Notes under the pieces: model-generated | Seen by the model: the letters and a program-made list of their open reading frames with translations, nothing else | Databases searched by the model: none | Told to the model about the DNA's origin: nothing | Made by a program: the position numbers and the translations under genes | Shown here: piece by piece, positions 1-9,601 of the stretch | Layout: each line of letters starts with the position of its first letter | How positions within the stretch are numbered: the first letter of the stretch is position 1 | Origin: Methylicorpusculum sp. | GTDB lineage: Bacteria > Pseudomonadota > Gammaproteobacteria > Methylococcales > Methylomonadaceae | Direction of reading: 5' to 3' | DNA length: 49,965 bases | Assembly: GCF_030651835.1 (NCBI RefSeq) | Contig: NZ_JAUSBX010000149.1 | Coordinates: 1-49,965, forward strand

Positions 1-76
1 GACGCAAATCCTCTTCCGGCAGGTCAAGAAGCTTGTCTTCATCCAGTTGGTTTAGATCATGATCGCTCAGTTGCAT
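1..76 (-). CDS. IS66-like transposase, N-terminal fragment (runs off window)
   Basis: Only the first 25 codons lie in the window; the gene reads leftwards off the edge. The peptide begins MQLSDHDLNQLDEDKLLDLP, an acidic leader that I recognise from the N-terminus of IS66-family transposases, where a coiled-coil region follows. The ATG is at 76. The DDE catalytic domain is outside the window, so the call rests on the leader and on the IS-like end at about 140. A different protein with a similar acidic start cannot be excluded. Confidence 0.55.
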   Translation of the reverse strand, partial: MQLSDHDLNQLDEDKLLDLPEEDLR

Positions 77-140
77 GGCGCACAGAATAAGTCTTGGTGG
101 CTTAAAAATACAGTTTTTTAGTGGGGGTCTGAATAGTTAC
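1..140 (-). mobile_element. one end of an IS66-like insertion sequence
   Basis: Read on the minus strand, the sequence from 140 leftwards begins GTAACTATTCAGACCCCCAC and leads after about 60 bases into the transposase start at 76. IS66-family terminal repeats typically start with GTAA, which matches. The end falls abruptly inside a small ORF (137-322) and supplies that ORF's stop codon. The other end, the inverted repeat partner and the expected 8-bp target duplication (candidate flank 141-148, agcaatat) cannot be checked here. The boundary is inferred. Confidence 0.5.
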
Positions 141-322
141 AGCAATATAACTCTCAGATACTTACCATTCGCTTCTTCAATAGCTGCCCAACGGCGAATT
201 CTACCATCTTGTTGAACAATCTCTTTTATCGGGTGCTCAATGACTCGTTGAATCCATTCAATGTCAATGGTCGCCCTATCGGGACGCTGGCTCATTGATT
301 GGAAGTATTGAGTAAATTTCAT
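137..322 (-). pseudogene. small DUF-type protein, 3' end cut by the IS end
   Basis: This reads MKFTQYFQSM, then RATIDIEWIQRVIEHP, then RIRRWAAIEEANGKYLRVIL, and stops straight after LL. It resembles a family of small conserved proteins, often in toxin-antitoxin-like neighbourhoods, which normally continue for 15 to 25 more residues after the RVxLL segment. The TAA stop is formed by bases 137-139, part of the GTAA that begins the IS-like end. The gene therefore appears truncated by the insertion. The start is taken at the ATG at 322; a TTG one codon earlier is possible. The function is unknown and the resemblance is from memory of the family. Confidence 0.5.
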
Positions 323-416
323 CAATCGACATTTAAATTGTTAATCAGTGTTGTAGGCTCACAGCGTTCGCCGAACCCAACGCGCTTGCGTATATAAGCT
401 TGGTTTGAATTTTTTG

Positions 417-632
417 TTACGCTATTTTTCGTGTTAAGGCTAATGTTTCAGAATCAATATTCTTTAAAGCTTTTTGAATATGATTCACTTCGTTTTCTTC
501 AAAAAGCGCTTCCCCACATTGCGTGCAAACCCAAGCGGGAACCGCTTCCCAGGAAATATGATAGCCATTACGGCCCGCACTGAAGGGTGAGTGACCTTGG
601 ATCATTTTACCTTTGCAATGAAAGCATTCCAT
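417..632 (-). CDS. YgiT-type zinc-finger antitoxin-like protein
   Basis: This 71-residue protein has two CxxC pairs, C3-C6 (CFHC) and C36-C39 (CTQC), the layout of the MqsA/YgiT-type N-terminal zinc finger, and a short helical tail. Proteins of this type are usually antitoxins encoded just after a DUF4258 or MqsR-like toxin. That is the case here: it starts 1 base after the stop of the upstream gene (634-939), with GAGGAAAT placed as a Shine-Dalgarno before the ATG at 632. It lacks the HTH half found in full MqsA, so it probably acts by binding its partner. Because the partner carries a stop codon, the antitoxin may now be an orphan. Confidence 0.75.
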   Translation of the reverse strand: MECFHCKGKMIQGHSPFSAGRNGYHISWEAVPAWVCTQCGEALFEENEVNHIQKALKNIDSETLALTRKIA

Positions 633-633
633 T

Positions 634-939
634 TTATTTCCTCACTTTAAAATCCGCTGACCATTGATCTGCGGCGGGCAAATAAGCGTTGATAATCGCC
701 AAATATTCGACTTTCGGCGAACAAACTACATGAATAACACGCTGATCTTTAGTATGAAAAACAAAACAACTCTCGCCTCTTAGATCTTCCGGATATTCTT
801 CAATTATTTCCCCATAAAAAACAGCTTCCCGAATTTAATCTGTTGAAATCATTCTATCCGGTCGAGACATCTGTTTGACCGCGTGAGGCAAGAAAAGGAT
901 TTTTTTCTTTGCCGACTCAATGATTTTATTCTTCATCAT
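634..939 (-). pseudogene. DUF4258-type toxin with in-frame stop
   Basis: The reading frame from the ATG at 939 gives MMKNKIIESAKKKILFLPHA, then VKQMSRPDRMISTD, then a TAA at 835-837 (codon 35), then continues in the same frame as IREAVFYGEIIEEYPEDLRG, FVFHTKDQRVIHVVCSP, and ends at 634. Both halves match the usual DUF4258 layout: FLPHA and QMSRPDRM early, GEIIEEYPED and HVVCSPK late. The frame is unbroken, so a single nonsense change, not a frameshift, interrupts it. A YgiT-type antitoxin follows 1 base after the stop. Reinitiation downstream of the stop would need a start that I do not see. Confidence 0.75.
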
Positions 940-967
940 TTGATCATCAATAGCTTAACGCATCCAT

Positions 968-1042
968 GTAGGCTGGGTAGAGCGGAAGCGAAACCCAGCA
1001 TTTTAGGTTTCGCTGGGTTTCATTGCATTCAACCCAGCCTAC
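968..1042. repeat. REP/BIME-like palindromic element
   Basis: An 11-bp arm, gtaggctgggt (968-978), pairs perfectly with acccagcctac (1032-1042). Inside lies a second perfect 10-bp pair, gaaacccagc (990-999) with gctgggtttc (1012-1021). The outer foot starts with GTAG, the hallmark 5' tetranucleotide of REP elements linked to RAYT-type transposases. The element lies between two small minus-strand genes and could also act as a transcript end structure. Confidence 0.65.
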
Positions 1043-1051
1043 GGCCCTTAC

Positions 1052-1351
1052 CTACCATTTCTTGAAAATTAAATATAAACGTAGAGGTATAGCAGTTACG
1101 ATTAATATTGCATGAGGGATTAGGTTATAAATGAGATACGCCGTTAGTAAGTAATAAAATATTGACTCTATTCCATCCATCTTTTTTTCATAAAAAGGCA
1201 TTAGAAATATTGGTGCTATTAATGAAAAGATCAAGCATACTCTTTCGAATTTAGATTTATGTATAACTTTACAATATCGGATTACAAGTGCTGCAGGGTT
1301 GAGTGTTAGGAAAACCCAGCGCTTACGGCCAGTGTTTTCAATGGGCCTCAA
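1052..1351 (-). CDS. hypothetical small membrane protein
   Basis: This 99-residue ORF begins 18 bases after leuD ends. The only full-length start is a TTG at 1351; the first ATG is at residue 52. It has a basic N-terminal stretch and two or three hydrophobic segments: about 38-52 (VCLIFSLIAPIFLMP), about 64-78 (IFYYLLTAYLIYNLI) and 80-95, ending in KKW. I do not recognise the family. The hydrophobic pattern looks like a real inner-membrane protein, but the weak start and the neighbouring REP element leave open that it is a decayed remnant. Confidence 0.4.
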   Translation of the reverse strand: MRPIENTGRKRWVFLTLNPAALVIRYCKVIHKSKFERVCLIFSLIAPIFLMPFYEKKMDGIESIFYYLLTAYLIYNLIPHAILIVTAIPLRLYLIFKKW

Positions 1352-1369
1352 CGTTAAGGATTTTTAAGT

Positions 1370-1981
1370 TTAAACCCAAAGCCACGGAAAATCATTTTTA
1401 TGCTGGACTTCATACTCATCAATCTTATCAACATGCTTTAAGGTCAAACCGATGTCGTCCAGTCCGCTGAGCAGGTTGCCTTTGCGGAACGGATCAATCT
1501 CAAAACTAAAGCCATTGCCGCCGGGCGTGGTCACTTGCTGGTTTTCAAGATCGACAACAAACTTTACGCCTTCGTTGTTGGTGATTTCAGCCATCAATTT
1601 GTCCAGTTGGGCCTTATCGGTTTTGATAGCCAGAATGCCGTTTTTAAAACAGTTGTTATAAAAAATATCGGCATAGCTGGTGGATATAATGGTATTGAAA
1701 CCATAATCGGCAATCGCCCAGGGCGCATGTTCGCGTGATGAGCCGCAGCCGAAGTTGTCACCCGCGACCAGGATCTTGGCGCCTTTAAATGCCGGCTTAT
1801 TCAACTCGAATTCAGGGTTATCGCTGCCGTCGTCGTTAAAACGCCAGTCGTGGAAAAGGTGTTTGCCAAAACCGCTGCGCTCAACTTTTTTCAAGAACTG
1901 CTTGGGGATGATCTGGTCGGTATCGACATTACTGCGGTTCATCAAGGCAGCAATACTTTCATGTTTTTTGTACGGTTCCAT
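1370..1981 (-). CDS. leuD: 3-isopropylmalate dehydratase small subunit
   Basis: LeuD is the small subunit of isopropylmalate isomerase, which with LeuC converts 2-isopropylmalate to 3-isopropylmalate in cytosolic leucine synthesis. The 203 residues match the family length. Visible family motifs are SNVDTDQIIPKQFLK near residue 17, the swivel-domain loop GDNFGCGSSREHAPWA near 74, and YADIFYNNCFKNGI near 103. It lies 15 bases downstream of leuC in the same direction, so the pair is very likely co-transcribed from the region near 3400-3750. No leuA or leuB is in the window on this side. Confidence 0.95.
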   Translation of the reverse strand: MEPYKKHESIAALMNRSNVDTDQIIPKQFLKKVERSGFGKHLFHDWRFNDDGSDNPEFELNKPAFKGAKILVAGDNFGCGSSREHAPWAIADYGFNTIISTSYADIFYNNCFKNGILAIKTDKAQLDKLMAEITNNEGVKFVVDLENQQVTTPGGNGFSFEIDPFRKGNLLSGLDDIGLTLKHVDKIDEYEVQHKNDFPWLWV

Positions 1982-1996
1982 AATTCTTTCCGGTCT

Positions 1997-3394
1997 TTAA
2001 AGTTTGCGAATATCAACAAAATGGCCAGCAGCCGCAGCGGCCGCAGCCATGGCGGGCGAAACCAAGTGAGTGCGTCCGCCTTTACCTTGACGGCCTTCAA
2101 AATTTCGGTTTGAAGTCGACGCGCTGCGCTGACCTTTGGTCAGTTCGTCGCCATTCATCGCCAGACACATGGAGCAACCCGGATCACGCCATTCCCAACC
2201 GGCATCGATAAAAATTTTATCCAGCCCCTCTTCCTCTGCCTGTTTTTTGACATGATAAGAACCGGGTACAGCAATCGCGGTGACCCCTTGTGCTACTTTA
2301 GTGCCTTTGGCCACATCAGCGGCAATCCGGAAATCTTCAATGCGGCCATTGGTGCAAGAGCCGATAAAAACCAGATCCACCGGGATGTCGGTTATTTTGG
2401 TGTTCGGCGTCAAGCCCATATAAGCCAAGGCGCTTTCGCAGGCTTTACGTTTGCCTTCATCACTAAAACTTTCCGGATCCGGCACAACGCTATCAACTCC
2501 GGTCACTTGCTCGGGTGATGTGCCCCAAGACACTTGCGGCGCAATATCGGCCGCATTGAGGATGACAGTGGCATCAAATACCGCGCCTTCGTCGCTAGGC
2601 AGCGTTTTCCAGTAAGCCAGCGCCTGATCCCAATAGTCACCGGATGGAGCAAACTCGCGCCCTTTGATATAGTCGTAGGTTTTTTCATCGGGTGAAACCA
2701 AGCCGGCTCTGGCTCCGGCTTCAATCGCCATATTGCACAGCGTCATACGGCCTTCCATCGACAGCGCTCTGATCGCCGGACCGGTATATTCAATGACGTA
2801 ACCGGTGCCGCCTGCTGTACCGATTTTGCCGGTAATCGCCAGCGCAATATCCTTTGCCGAAGCGTATTTTGATAACTCGCCATTGACCACAATCTGCATG
2901 GTTTTGGATTTTTTCTGCGGCAGGGTTTGAGTGGCCATAACATGCTCGACCTCTGACGTTCCAATGCCGAAAGCCAGTGCGCCGAAAGCGCCATGGGTCG
3001 CTGTATGGCTGTCGCCGCAAACCACGACCATGCCGGGGTGAACAAAACCATGTTCCGGTACAACCACGTGAATGACACCGTTATTTGGATTTTTCATGTC
3101 GTACAGGTTCAGGCCGTTTTCCTTGCAATTTTCAGCCATCGTTTCGATCTGCTTTTTGGCAATTGGATCGGCAATGGGCAGATCGCGATTTTTGGTCGGT
3201 ACGCAATGGTCCATCGTAGCAAGAATACTGTGCGGGTTGCGCACCTTGCGGCCAGCCAACCGAAGACCCTCAAAGGCTTGAGGACTGGTCACTTCATGCA
3301 TAAGATGGCGATCAACATAGAGCAAGGGTGCCTGTCCAGCCGCATCAACGACAAGATGGCTGTCCCAGATTTTTTCATACATGGTCTTTTTCAT
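1997..3394 (-). CDS. leuC: 3-isopropylmalate dehydratase large subunit
   Basis: LeuC is the catalytic subunit of isopropylmalate isomerase, an aconitase-family protein with a [4Fe-4S] cluster. Cluster and active-site motifs are visible: [33 protein letters not shown] (first cluster Cys) and [13 protein letters not shown] (last two). I chose the ATG at 3394, giving [13 protein letters not shown] and 465 residues, close to the usual 466. It has a GGA about 7 bases upstream. An in-frame ATG at 3415 would add 7 residues that are not part of the family. leuD follows after 15 bases. The gene is divergent from the oxoprolinase gene at 3755. Confidence 0.95.
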   Translation of the reverse strand: MKKTMYEKIWDSHLVVDAAGQAPLLYVDRHLMHEVTSPQAFEGLRLAGRKVRNPHSILATMDHCVPTKNRDLPIADPIAKKQIETMAENCKENGLNLYDMKNPNNGVIHVVVPEHGFVHPGMVVVCGDSHTATHGAFGALAFGIGTSEVEHVMATQTLPQKKSKTMQIVVNGELSKYASAKDIALAITGKIGTAGGTGYVIEYTGPAIRALSMEGRMTLCNMAIEAGARAGLVSPDEKTYDYIKGREFAPSGDYWDQALAYWKTLPSDEGAVFDATVILNAADIAPQVSWGTSPEQVTGVDSVVPDPESFSDEGKRKACESALAYMGLTPNTKITDIPVDLVFIGSCTNGRIEDFRIAADVAKGTKVAQGVTAIAVPGSYHVKKQAEEEGLDKIFIDAGWEWRDPGCSMCLAMNGDELTKGQRSASTSNRNFEGRQGKGGRTHLVSPAMAAAAAAAGHFVDIRKL

Positions 3395-3553
3395 AGCGTA
3401 TTCCAAAGCTTGCATAGCGGCTCAAGATCGAGCGTATGGCGTGTTAGGGGTATTCAAAATGCACAGTAAAACAGTGCGTAACGGATTATTGTCTCCTAAA
3501 AGAGATCCTGTTTGCAATTTGCAGTCTCTTCCAATGCAGAATAAGTATGATTT

Positions 3554-3628
3554 GTAGGATGTGCCGAGGGACGAAGCGCATCAATCGCAAACGATGCTGA
3601 TGCGCTTCACGCTGTTCAGCACATCCTA
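3554..3628. repeat. REP/BIME-like palindrome in the leuC/oxoprolinase spacer
   Basis: The spacer 3395-3754 separates two divergent genes and should hold both promoters, though I could not place them with confidence. It contains gtaggatgtgc (3554-3564), pairing with gcacatccta (3619-3628), and an inner perfect 11-bp pair gaagcgcatca (3573-3583) with tgatgcgcttc (3598-3608). The 5' foot again begins GTAGG, as at 968, 11703 and 36191, but the stem sequence differs, which suggests a different REP class. Confidence 0.6.
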
Positions 3629-3754
3629 TTCAGCTTTAATGTTGTGCTTGATACTGCCTTTCATAATACCCAGATCCAGGCCTTAGCACGATATACTATC
3701 GGCCTGTTTAGGCATTAATTTCTTCGTTAATTTTTTCCAATAGGTTATTACGGT

Positions 3755-6700
3755 ATGGCAGGCTGGCAATTCTGGATCGATCGGGGCGGAACCTTTACCG
3801 ACATTGTCGCTTGTAACCCCGAAGGACAACTGGTCACGCGAAAGCTGTTATCGCAAAACCCTCAAAAATACGCAGATGCGGCCTTGCAAGGTATGCGCGA
3901 CATTTTACAGTTACCCGCTGACGCGCCCCTTGCCAGTTTGATCGATACCGTAAAAATGGGCACCACGGTAGGCACTAATGCTTTGTTGGAACGCAAGGGT
4001 GAAGCAGTGGCTCTGCTTGTCAATCGCGGCTTCAAAGATTGTCTGCGCATCGGTTATCAGAACCGGCCGGACATTTTTGCTTTGAATATTCGCCGCCCCG
4101 GCATGCTCTATCAGACTGTCATCGAAATCAATGCGCGCGTCAACGCTCAAGGTGAAGTGCTGCAAGGGCTGGATACCGAAGAGGCTCGACTGCAATTACA
4201 AGCTGTTTATACTCAAGGTATTCGTGCCGTTGCGATTGTATTAATTCACGCCTGGCGCTATCCGCAGCACGAACAGGCGCTAGGCGAGATCGCCAGAGCG
4301 GTGGGCTTTTCCCAGATATCCCTGTCGCATCAGGTAAGTCCTTTACCTAAAATCGTCGGACGTGGCGATACTTCGGTTATCGACGCTTACCTTTCGCCAC
4401 TGTTGCGCCGTTATGTCGCTCAGGTTACGAACGGTTTGGGCGGTAACGGTAAATCCCCCCGGTTGTTATTCATGCAATCCAACGGCGGCCTGATTGAAGC
4501 GTCGGCCTTTCAAGGCAAGGACAGCATACTCTCCGGCCCTGCCGGTGGCATCGTCGGAGCAATAGCTGTTGCCAAACGCGCCGGCATCAAAAAAATCATT
4601 GCTTTTGACATGGGCGGAACGTCTACCGATGTTGCGCATTATGCGGGAGAACTCGAACGGACGTTTGAAACGGAAATAGACGGGGTCCGAATCCGCACGC
4701 CGATGATGGCTATTCATACCGTCGCGGCAGGCGGCGGTTCAATTTTGTATTTCGATGGCTTGCGTTATCGGGTCGGACCTGAGTCGGCTGGAGCCGATCC
4801 CGGCCCTGCCTGCTACCGGCGAGGAGGCCCTTTAACAGTCACCGATGCCAATCTGATGCTGGGCAAACTGCCCTGCTTTCCGGCTGTTTTCGGACCGGAC
4901 GGCAATCTGCCGCCCGACACCGACTGCGTTCAACACCAGTTTGCCGAGCTAGCCGGCCGCATCCATGCCGCAACAGGCGACTTGCGAAGTCCTGAACAAG
5001 TGGCCGAAGGATTCTTGGCGATTGCCATAGAGAACATGGCCGAAGCCATCAAAAAAATCTCGGTGCAAAAAGGTTATAACCTGACGGAATATGCCTTGTG
5101 CTGTTATGGTGCGGCTGGGGCTCAGCATGCCTGCAAAATTGCGGACCGGCTGGGCATGCAGACCGTGCTGCTGCATCCTTTGGCCGGCGTTTTGTCGGCC
5201 TACGGCATGGGACTGGCGGACTTTCGGGTGCTTAAAGAGCACGCATTGGAACAAACCTGGGACACGGTCAGTTTTGAAAGTCTCAAAAATCATCTGGCTG
5301 AACTGGAACAACAAGGCCGCTCGGCTTTACATCTGCAGGGCCTGGAAGACCAGCAGATCAGCGCCCAATGGCGGCTGGCCCTACGATTTCAGGGTACCGA
5401 TACGTCGCTCACTGTCGACTTTGATGATGACTCGCAAAAGCTAATCAGCAACTTTGAATCCAAATACCGTCGTCAATTTGGATTTTTTTACACTAACCGA
5501 GCTGTATTGATCGCTGCGCTGGAAGTCGAGTGCATCGCAAGTGATTCCAATCCGCCTGATACAACGGTATTCAGCAGTCAAAACCGCGACGGACAAGCCG
5601 AAATGATCAGTCGAACGTTCAGCGAGAATAGTTGGCACAATTCACCGATTTATTACCGTGACCGGTTGCAGATAGGATCTGCCGTAGCAGGCCCTGCGAT
5701 CATTATCGAGCCAACCTCGACCATTGTGATTGAACCGGGCTGGCAAGGGGTGTTGCATGCCAACGGCGATTTACTGCTAAGCCGAAGACACCCGCAACGT
5801 GATCTGGCGCTGGGCACCCATGCTGATCCGGTATTACTGGAGATTTTCAACAAGCGCTTTATGTCCGCGGCAGAGCAAATGGGCTTTGTACTGCAAAACA
5901 CCGCTCACTCGGTCAACATCAAAGAACGCTTGGACTTTTCCTGCGCCGTGTTCGATGCAGCGGGTGAGTTAATCGCCAATGCTCCGCATATTCCAGTGCA
6001 TTTGGGTTCGATGGGCGAAAGCGTCAAAGCCTTGCTGGAAAAACTGGCGGGGCAATTTTTGCCCGGCGATGCTTATTTACTCAATTCCCCCTACGCCGGC
6101 GGCACGCATCTACCCGATATTACGGTAGTGACGCCGGTATTTTGCGACGCTAACCGGCAGTTGTTGTTCTTTGTCGCATCGCGCGGCCATCATGCCGACG
6201 TTGGCGGCATTTCACCCGGCTCTATGCCTGCCGATAGCCGGTCTATCGACGATGAAGGCGTTATCAGCGACGGACTGAAAATACTGGATCAAGGAAGTTT
6301 TCAGGAAACCGAAATTCGCGCATGGCTCAATAGCAACTCTAATCCAGCCCGTAATCCTGATCAGAATATTGCCGACTTGCAGGCACAAATTGCCGCCAAT
6401 CAAAAGGGTGCCCAGGAACTGTCGGCATTGGTCGCTGCCTATTCGTTGCCGGTTGTTTTTGCCTATATGCAGCATGTGCAAGACCACGCCGAAGCCTGTG
6501 TCCGCGCCGTGCTGACCCAGCTTAATGAGGGACGTTTCGAATACGCATTAGATCAGGGCGAAAAAATCGCTGTACACGTTACTATCGACCGCACTCACCG
6601 GTCAGCCCACATCGACTTCACCGGCACGTCTGCCCAAATGAGCGGTAACTTCAATGCACCGGCTGCGGTTTGTAAAGCGGCGGTGCTCTATGTCTTCAGA

Positions 6701-7363
6701 ACCCTGGTTCAAGACGACATTCCTCTCAACGCAGGTTGCCTGAAACCGCTGAAAATCACCCTTCCGGAAGGCTGCCTGCTCAATCCGTGTTATCCGGCTG
6801 CCGTTGTAGCCGGAAACGTTGAAACTTCGCAATACGTTGTCGATGCACTTTATGGCGCATTAGCTGTGCTGGCTGGCTCGCAAGGCACAATGAACAACTT
6901 CACCTTCGGCAATGCACGCTATCAGTATTACGAAACCATCTGCGGCGGCGCAGGTGCAGGCGATGGTTTTAACGGCGCTGATGCCGTCCATACCCATATG
7001 ACCAACTCACGCATCACCGATCCGGAAATACTGGAATGGCGATTTCCGGTGTTATTGAAAGAATTCTCGATTCGTGCCGGTAGCGGAGGCAGTGGCCGTT
7101 ATCGAGGAGGCGAAGGCGTTATCAGGCGCTTCGAATTTCTCGAAGCAATGACAACGGGCATACTGTCCAGTCACCGCATAAAACCGCCTTTCGGTTTACA
7201 AGGTGGCTCGCCCGGTAAACCCGGAGGGAACCGTATTATCCGGAATGATGGAACGGAAGATCTGCTGGCCGGTTGCGCGGAAATTCTCGTTAATCCGGGC
7301 GATCAGATAATCATCGAAACACCGGGCGGCGGCGGTTTTGGTTCTGTTAACAATAATGACTAA
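3755..7363 (+). CDS. 5-oxoprolinase / hydantoinase A-B fusion
   Basis: This 1202-residue single-chain protein has the 5-oxoprolinase layout. The HyuA N-terminal part comes first ([18 protein letters not shown] at the start, then [12 protein letters not shown]). The hydantoinase A ATP-binding core follows around 200-490 ([42 protein letters not shown]). The HyuB half starts near 690 ([57 protein letters not shown], ending GGGGFGS). The family cleaves 5-oxoproline (or related hydantoins) with ATP to give glutamate, part of glutathione-derived turnover. In many bacteria the two halves are separate genes; here they are fused. It has no partner gene nearby. The exact substrate is inferred. Confidence 0.88.
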   Translation: MAGWQFWIDRGGTFTDIVACNPEGQLVTRKLLSQNPQKYADAALQGMRDILQLPADAPLASLIDTVKMGTTVGTNALLERKGEAVALLVNRGFKDCLRIGYQNRPDIFALNIRRPGMLYQTVIEINARVNAQGEVLQGLDTEEARLQLQAVYTQGIRAVAIVLIHAWRYPQHEQALGEIARAVGFSQISLSHQVSPLPKIVGRGDTSVIDAYLSPLLRRYVAQVTNGLGGNGKSPRLLFMQSNGGLIEASAFQGKDSILSGPAGGIVGAIAVAKRAGIKKIIAFDMGGTSTDVAHYAGELERTFETEIDGVRIRTPMMAIHTVAAGGGSILYFDGLRYRVGPESAGADPGPACYRRGGPLTVTDANLMLGKLPCFPAVFGPDGNLPPDTDCVQHQFAELAGRIHAATGDLRSPEQVAEGFLAIAIENMAEAIKKISVQKGYNLTEYALCCYGAAGAQHACKIADRLGMQTVLLHPLAGVLSAYGMGLADFRVLKEHALEQTWDTVSFESLKNHLAELEQQGRSALHLQGLEDQQISAQWRLALRFQGTDTSLTVDFDDDSQKLISNFESKYRRQFGFFYTNRAVLIAALEVECIASDSNPPDTTVFSSQNRDGQAEMISRTFSENSWHNSPIYYRDRLQIGSAVAGPAIIIEPTSTIVIEPGWQGVLHANGDLLLSRRHPQRDLALGTHADPVLLEIFNKRFMSAAEQMGFVLQNTAHSVNIKERLDFSCAVFDAAGELIANAPHIPVHLGSMGESVKALLEKLAGQFLPGDAYLLNSPYAGGTHLPDITVVTPVFCDANRQLLFFVASRGHHADVGGISPGSMPADSRSIDDEGVISDGLKILDQGSFQETEIRAWLNSNSNPARNPDQNIADLQAQIAANQKGAQELSALVAAYSLPVVFAYMQHVQDHAEACVRAVLTQLNEGRFEYALDQGEKIAVHVTIDRTHRSAHIDFTGTSAQMSGNFNAPAAVCKAAVLYVFRTLVQDDIPLNAGCLKPLKITLPEGCLLNPCYPAAVVAGNVETSQYVVDALYGALAVLAGSQGTMNNFTFGNARYQYYETICGGAGAGDGFNGADAVHTHMTNSRITDPEILEWRFPVLLKEFSIRAGSGGSGRYRGGEGVIRRFEFLEAMTTGILSSHRIKPPFGLQGGSPGKPGGNRIIRNDGTEDLLAGCAEILVNPGDQIIIETPGGGGFGSVNNND

Positions 7364-7480
7364 GGATAGGGGCACAAATAACTTCCCGAAATAGGGAAGG
7401 ATTTTTAATAAATCCCTCTTTCTCCCCTTTTTCAAAGCACTGTTCGCGTGAGTAGTTGAAAGTACATCTTTGCCGTCATT

Positions 7481-7565
7481 CCGGCATGGATTGCCGTAAT
7501 CCAAGCCACAAGAATGTGAAAGCCCAACGTCATCCATGGCTTATGGACCCGGCAATCCATGCCGG
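7481..7565. repeat. MITE-like dispersed repeat, family B copy 1
   Basis: The 16-bp arms ccggcatggattgccg (7481-7496) and cggcaatccatgccgg (7550-7565) are perfect inverted repeats. The internal part, cacaagaatgtgaaagccca and onwards to ccatggc (about 7507-7540), reappears inverted at about 11918-11951 with about 32 of 34 bases matching by eye. This marks a mobile or amplified small element rather than a simple terminator. It lies in the 533-base spacer 7364-7896, in which I see no gene. Confidence 0.7.
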
Positions 7566-7664
7566 GGCGACACCCATTTTTAACGCAATCACAGGCATTT
7601 TCAGGAGACCTTTTTGAGAAGTCCCCACCAATTCCCAGTTTGAAATTTTATATGACTTTAAGGA

Positions 7665-7759
7665 GTGACTTAAGCCTTGCGAGGAACGCCGTAGACCCTT
7701 CCATGGGGGCTTGACGGCAGCATCCCTGCTGCCGGACATCCTCGCAAAGCTTAAGTCAC
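7665..7759. repeat. long foldback element with nested hairpin
   Basis: Arms of 21 bases at 7665-7685 (gtgacttaagccttgcgagg and one more base) and 7739-7759 match in 20 of 21 positions when one is reversed and complemented. Within the loop, ggcagca tccc tgctgcc (7716-7733) forms a perfect 7-bp stem. The flank ends with a T-rich run, ccttttttat, so the element could double as a terminator on the plus strand. It has no protein-coding content. It lies upstream of the MFS gene at 7897. Confidence 0.6.
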
Positions 7760-7896
7760 CCCTTTTTTATCGTCCAACCGGAAATTACTGGAAAGCCCCA
7801 AAAGTGAACACAAACTGCAGACATTAGTTTAAGCTATGCCCCCGTGAAAATAAGCCCTTATTCTTCAGACAGAAACTGAATCAACTAACTACCATC

Positions 7897-9540
7897 ATGA
7901 CCCAGAATACGAAACCGGGCTTCTTAGCCAAGGAACACACCATTGCCGGTCCCGGCTTTAATCGCTGGCTGGTGCCGCCCGCTGCATTGTCAATTCATTT
8001 ATGCATAGGCATGGCGTATGGTTTTTCGGTATTTTGGCTGCCGCTATCCCGGGCAATAGGCATCAAAGAAAGCATTGAATGCGGACCGGAAGTCGGCTTT
8101 TTCCAGGAGCTATTTGTTACCAATTGCGATTGGAGCATTGCCACATTAGGCTGGATGTACACGCTGTTTTTCGTGCTATTGGGTTCTTCTGCCGCCATTT
8201 GGGGCGGCTGGCTGGAATATGTCGGTCCCCGCAAAGCCGGTGTGGTCAGCGCTTTGTGCTGGTGCGGCGGCATGCTGCTTTCCGCTTTAGGCATTTACCT
8301 GCATCAATTCTGGATCATGCTGTTGGGTTCGGGCGTGATTGGTGGGGTAGGCTTGGGATTGGGTTATATCTCACCGGTATCGACGCTGATTAAATGGTTT
8401 CCTGACCGGCGCGGCATGGCAACCGGGATGGCCATCATGGGATTCGGCGGGGGCGCGATGATTGGCTCCCCTTTGGCAACGGCTTTAATGAAGTTCTTTG
8501 CGACCGAAACCGATGTCGGCGTGATGCAGACCTTGATAGCCATGGCAGGGATTTACTTTATCTTCATGATGGCAGGTGCATTAAGTTACCGGATTCCCGC
8601 TACCGGCTGGCAACCTGCCGGATGGACGCCACCCGTTCCGGAGCAAAACAAAACGATGGTAACCCACGGTCATGTACATGTGAAAAATGTATTCAAGATC
8701 AAGCAATTCTGGCTGGTATGGGTGGTGTTATGCATGAATGTCAGCGCCGGTATCGGCGTCATCGGTATGTCATCGCCGATGTTGCAGGAAGTATTCGGCG
8801 GTCAGCTGATCGGCATTGACAAGCCTTTTACCGGGTTGGATAAAACCCAGCTGGCTTCAATTGCCGGTTTAGCCGCCGGTTTTACCGCATTATTAAGCCT
8901 CTTCAACATAGGCGGGCGATTTGTCTGGGCCAGCTTGTCCGATTGGCTGGGCAGAAAACTGACCTTCATTGTATTTTTTGTACTGGGCGGGCTTTTGTAC
9001 GTTAGTATTCCGGAACTGGCAATGACCGGAAACAAAGCCTTATTTGTCGCCGCGTTTTGTCTGATCTTAAGCATGTATGGCGGAGGATTTGCGACCGTTC
9101 CGGCCTATCTTGCCGACTTGTTCGGCACACAAATGGTGGGTGCCATTCATGGCCGCTTGCTGACGGCATGGTCAACGGCTGGAATTCTCGGCCCAGTGGT
9201 CGTCAACTACATGCGTGAATATCAATTAAGCCTGGGCCTGCCACGCGAGCAGGTTTACAACCAGACCATGCTTATCCTGGCAGGACTCTTGGTGATAGGC
9301 CTGATCTGTAATTTGCTGATACGGCCTGTTGATGACAAGTGGTTTATGACGGGTGCCGAACTGGAAGAAGAAAAGCGCCTGGAATATAAAAAAATACACG
9401 CCCATGATGCGGATGAAATGGTTTATACCAACATCCGCAGTCATCCATTAACAGTTTGGCTGGCCTGGTTGGCGGTGGGCATTCCTCTGAGCTGGGGCAT
9501 AGTCAATACCTTGATCACTGCCGGTAAGTTTTTTTCCTGA
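7897..9540 (+). CDS. OFA-family MFS transporter (oxalate/formate antiporter-like)
   Basis: This 547-residue inner-membrane carrier has about 12 hydrophobic segments. MFS features seen include the loop after helix 2, with WGGWLEYVGPRKAGVVSAL, then LGLGYISPVSTLIKWFPDRR GMATGMA, the OFA-type signature for helix 4/5 and its loop, and the second-half repeat GGRFVWASLSDWLGRK. OFA carriers exchange small carboxylates such as oxalate and formate; the substrate here cannot be told from sequence. The central loop (near 245-265) contains a HGHVHVK stretch, and the C-terminal region has an acidic segment, ELEEEKRLEYKK, before a last membrane pair. It stands alone and converges on the response regulator gene at 9602. 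Confidence 0.82.
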   Translation: MTQNTKPGFLAKEHTIAGPGFNRWLVPPAALSIHLCIGMAYGFSVFWLPLSRAIGIKESIECGPEVGFFQELFVTNCDWSIATLGWMYTLFFVLLGSSAAIWGGWLEYVGPRKAGVVSALCWCGGMLLSALGIYLHQFWIMLLGSGVIGGVGLGLGYISPVSTLIKWFPDRRGMATGMAIMGFGGGAMIGSPLATALMKFFATETDVGVMQTLIAMAGIYFIFMMAGALSYRIPATGWQPAGWTPPVPEQNKTMVTHGHVHVKNVFKIKQFWLVWVVLCMNVSAGIGVIGMSSPMLQEVFGGQLIGIDKPFTGLDKTQLASIAGLAAGFTALLSLFNIGGRFVWASLSDWLGRKLTFIVFFVLGGLLYVSIPELAMTGNKALFVAAFCLILSMYGGGFATVPAYLADLFGTQMVGAIHGRLLTAWSTAGILGPVVVNYMREYQLSLGLPREQVYNQTMLILAGLLVIGLICNLLIRPVDDKWFMTGAELEEEKRLEYKKIHAHDADEMVYTNIRSHPLTVWLAWLAVGIPLSWGIVNTLITAGKFFS

Positions 9541-9601
9541 TGAACCTATGGCAGGTACGATCAGTTCTTAAGTTCGTGCTTCAGCCAAATGCCCTGTCGA
9601 T

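Noticed and set aside
883-1065. Plus-strand open frame of 60 codons
   Set aside because: It is the reverse of the DUF4258-like pseudogene start and runs through a palindromic repeat.
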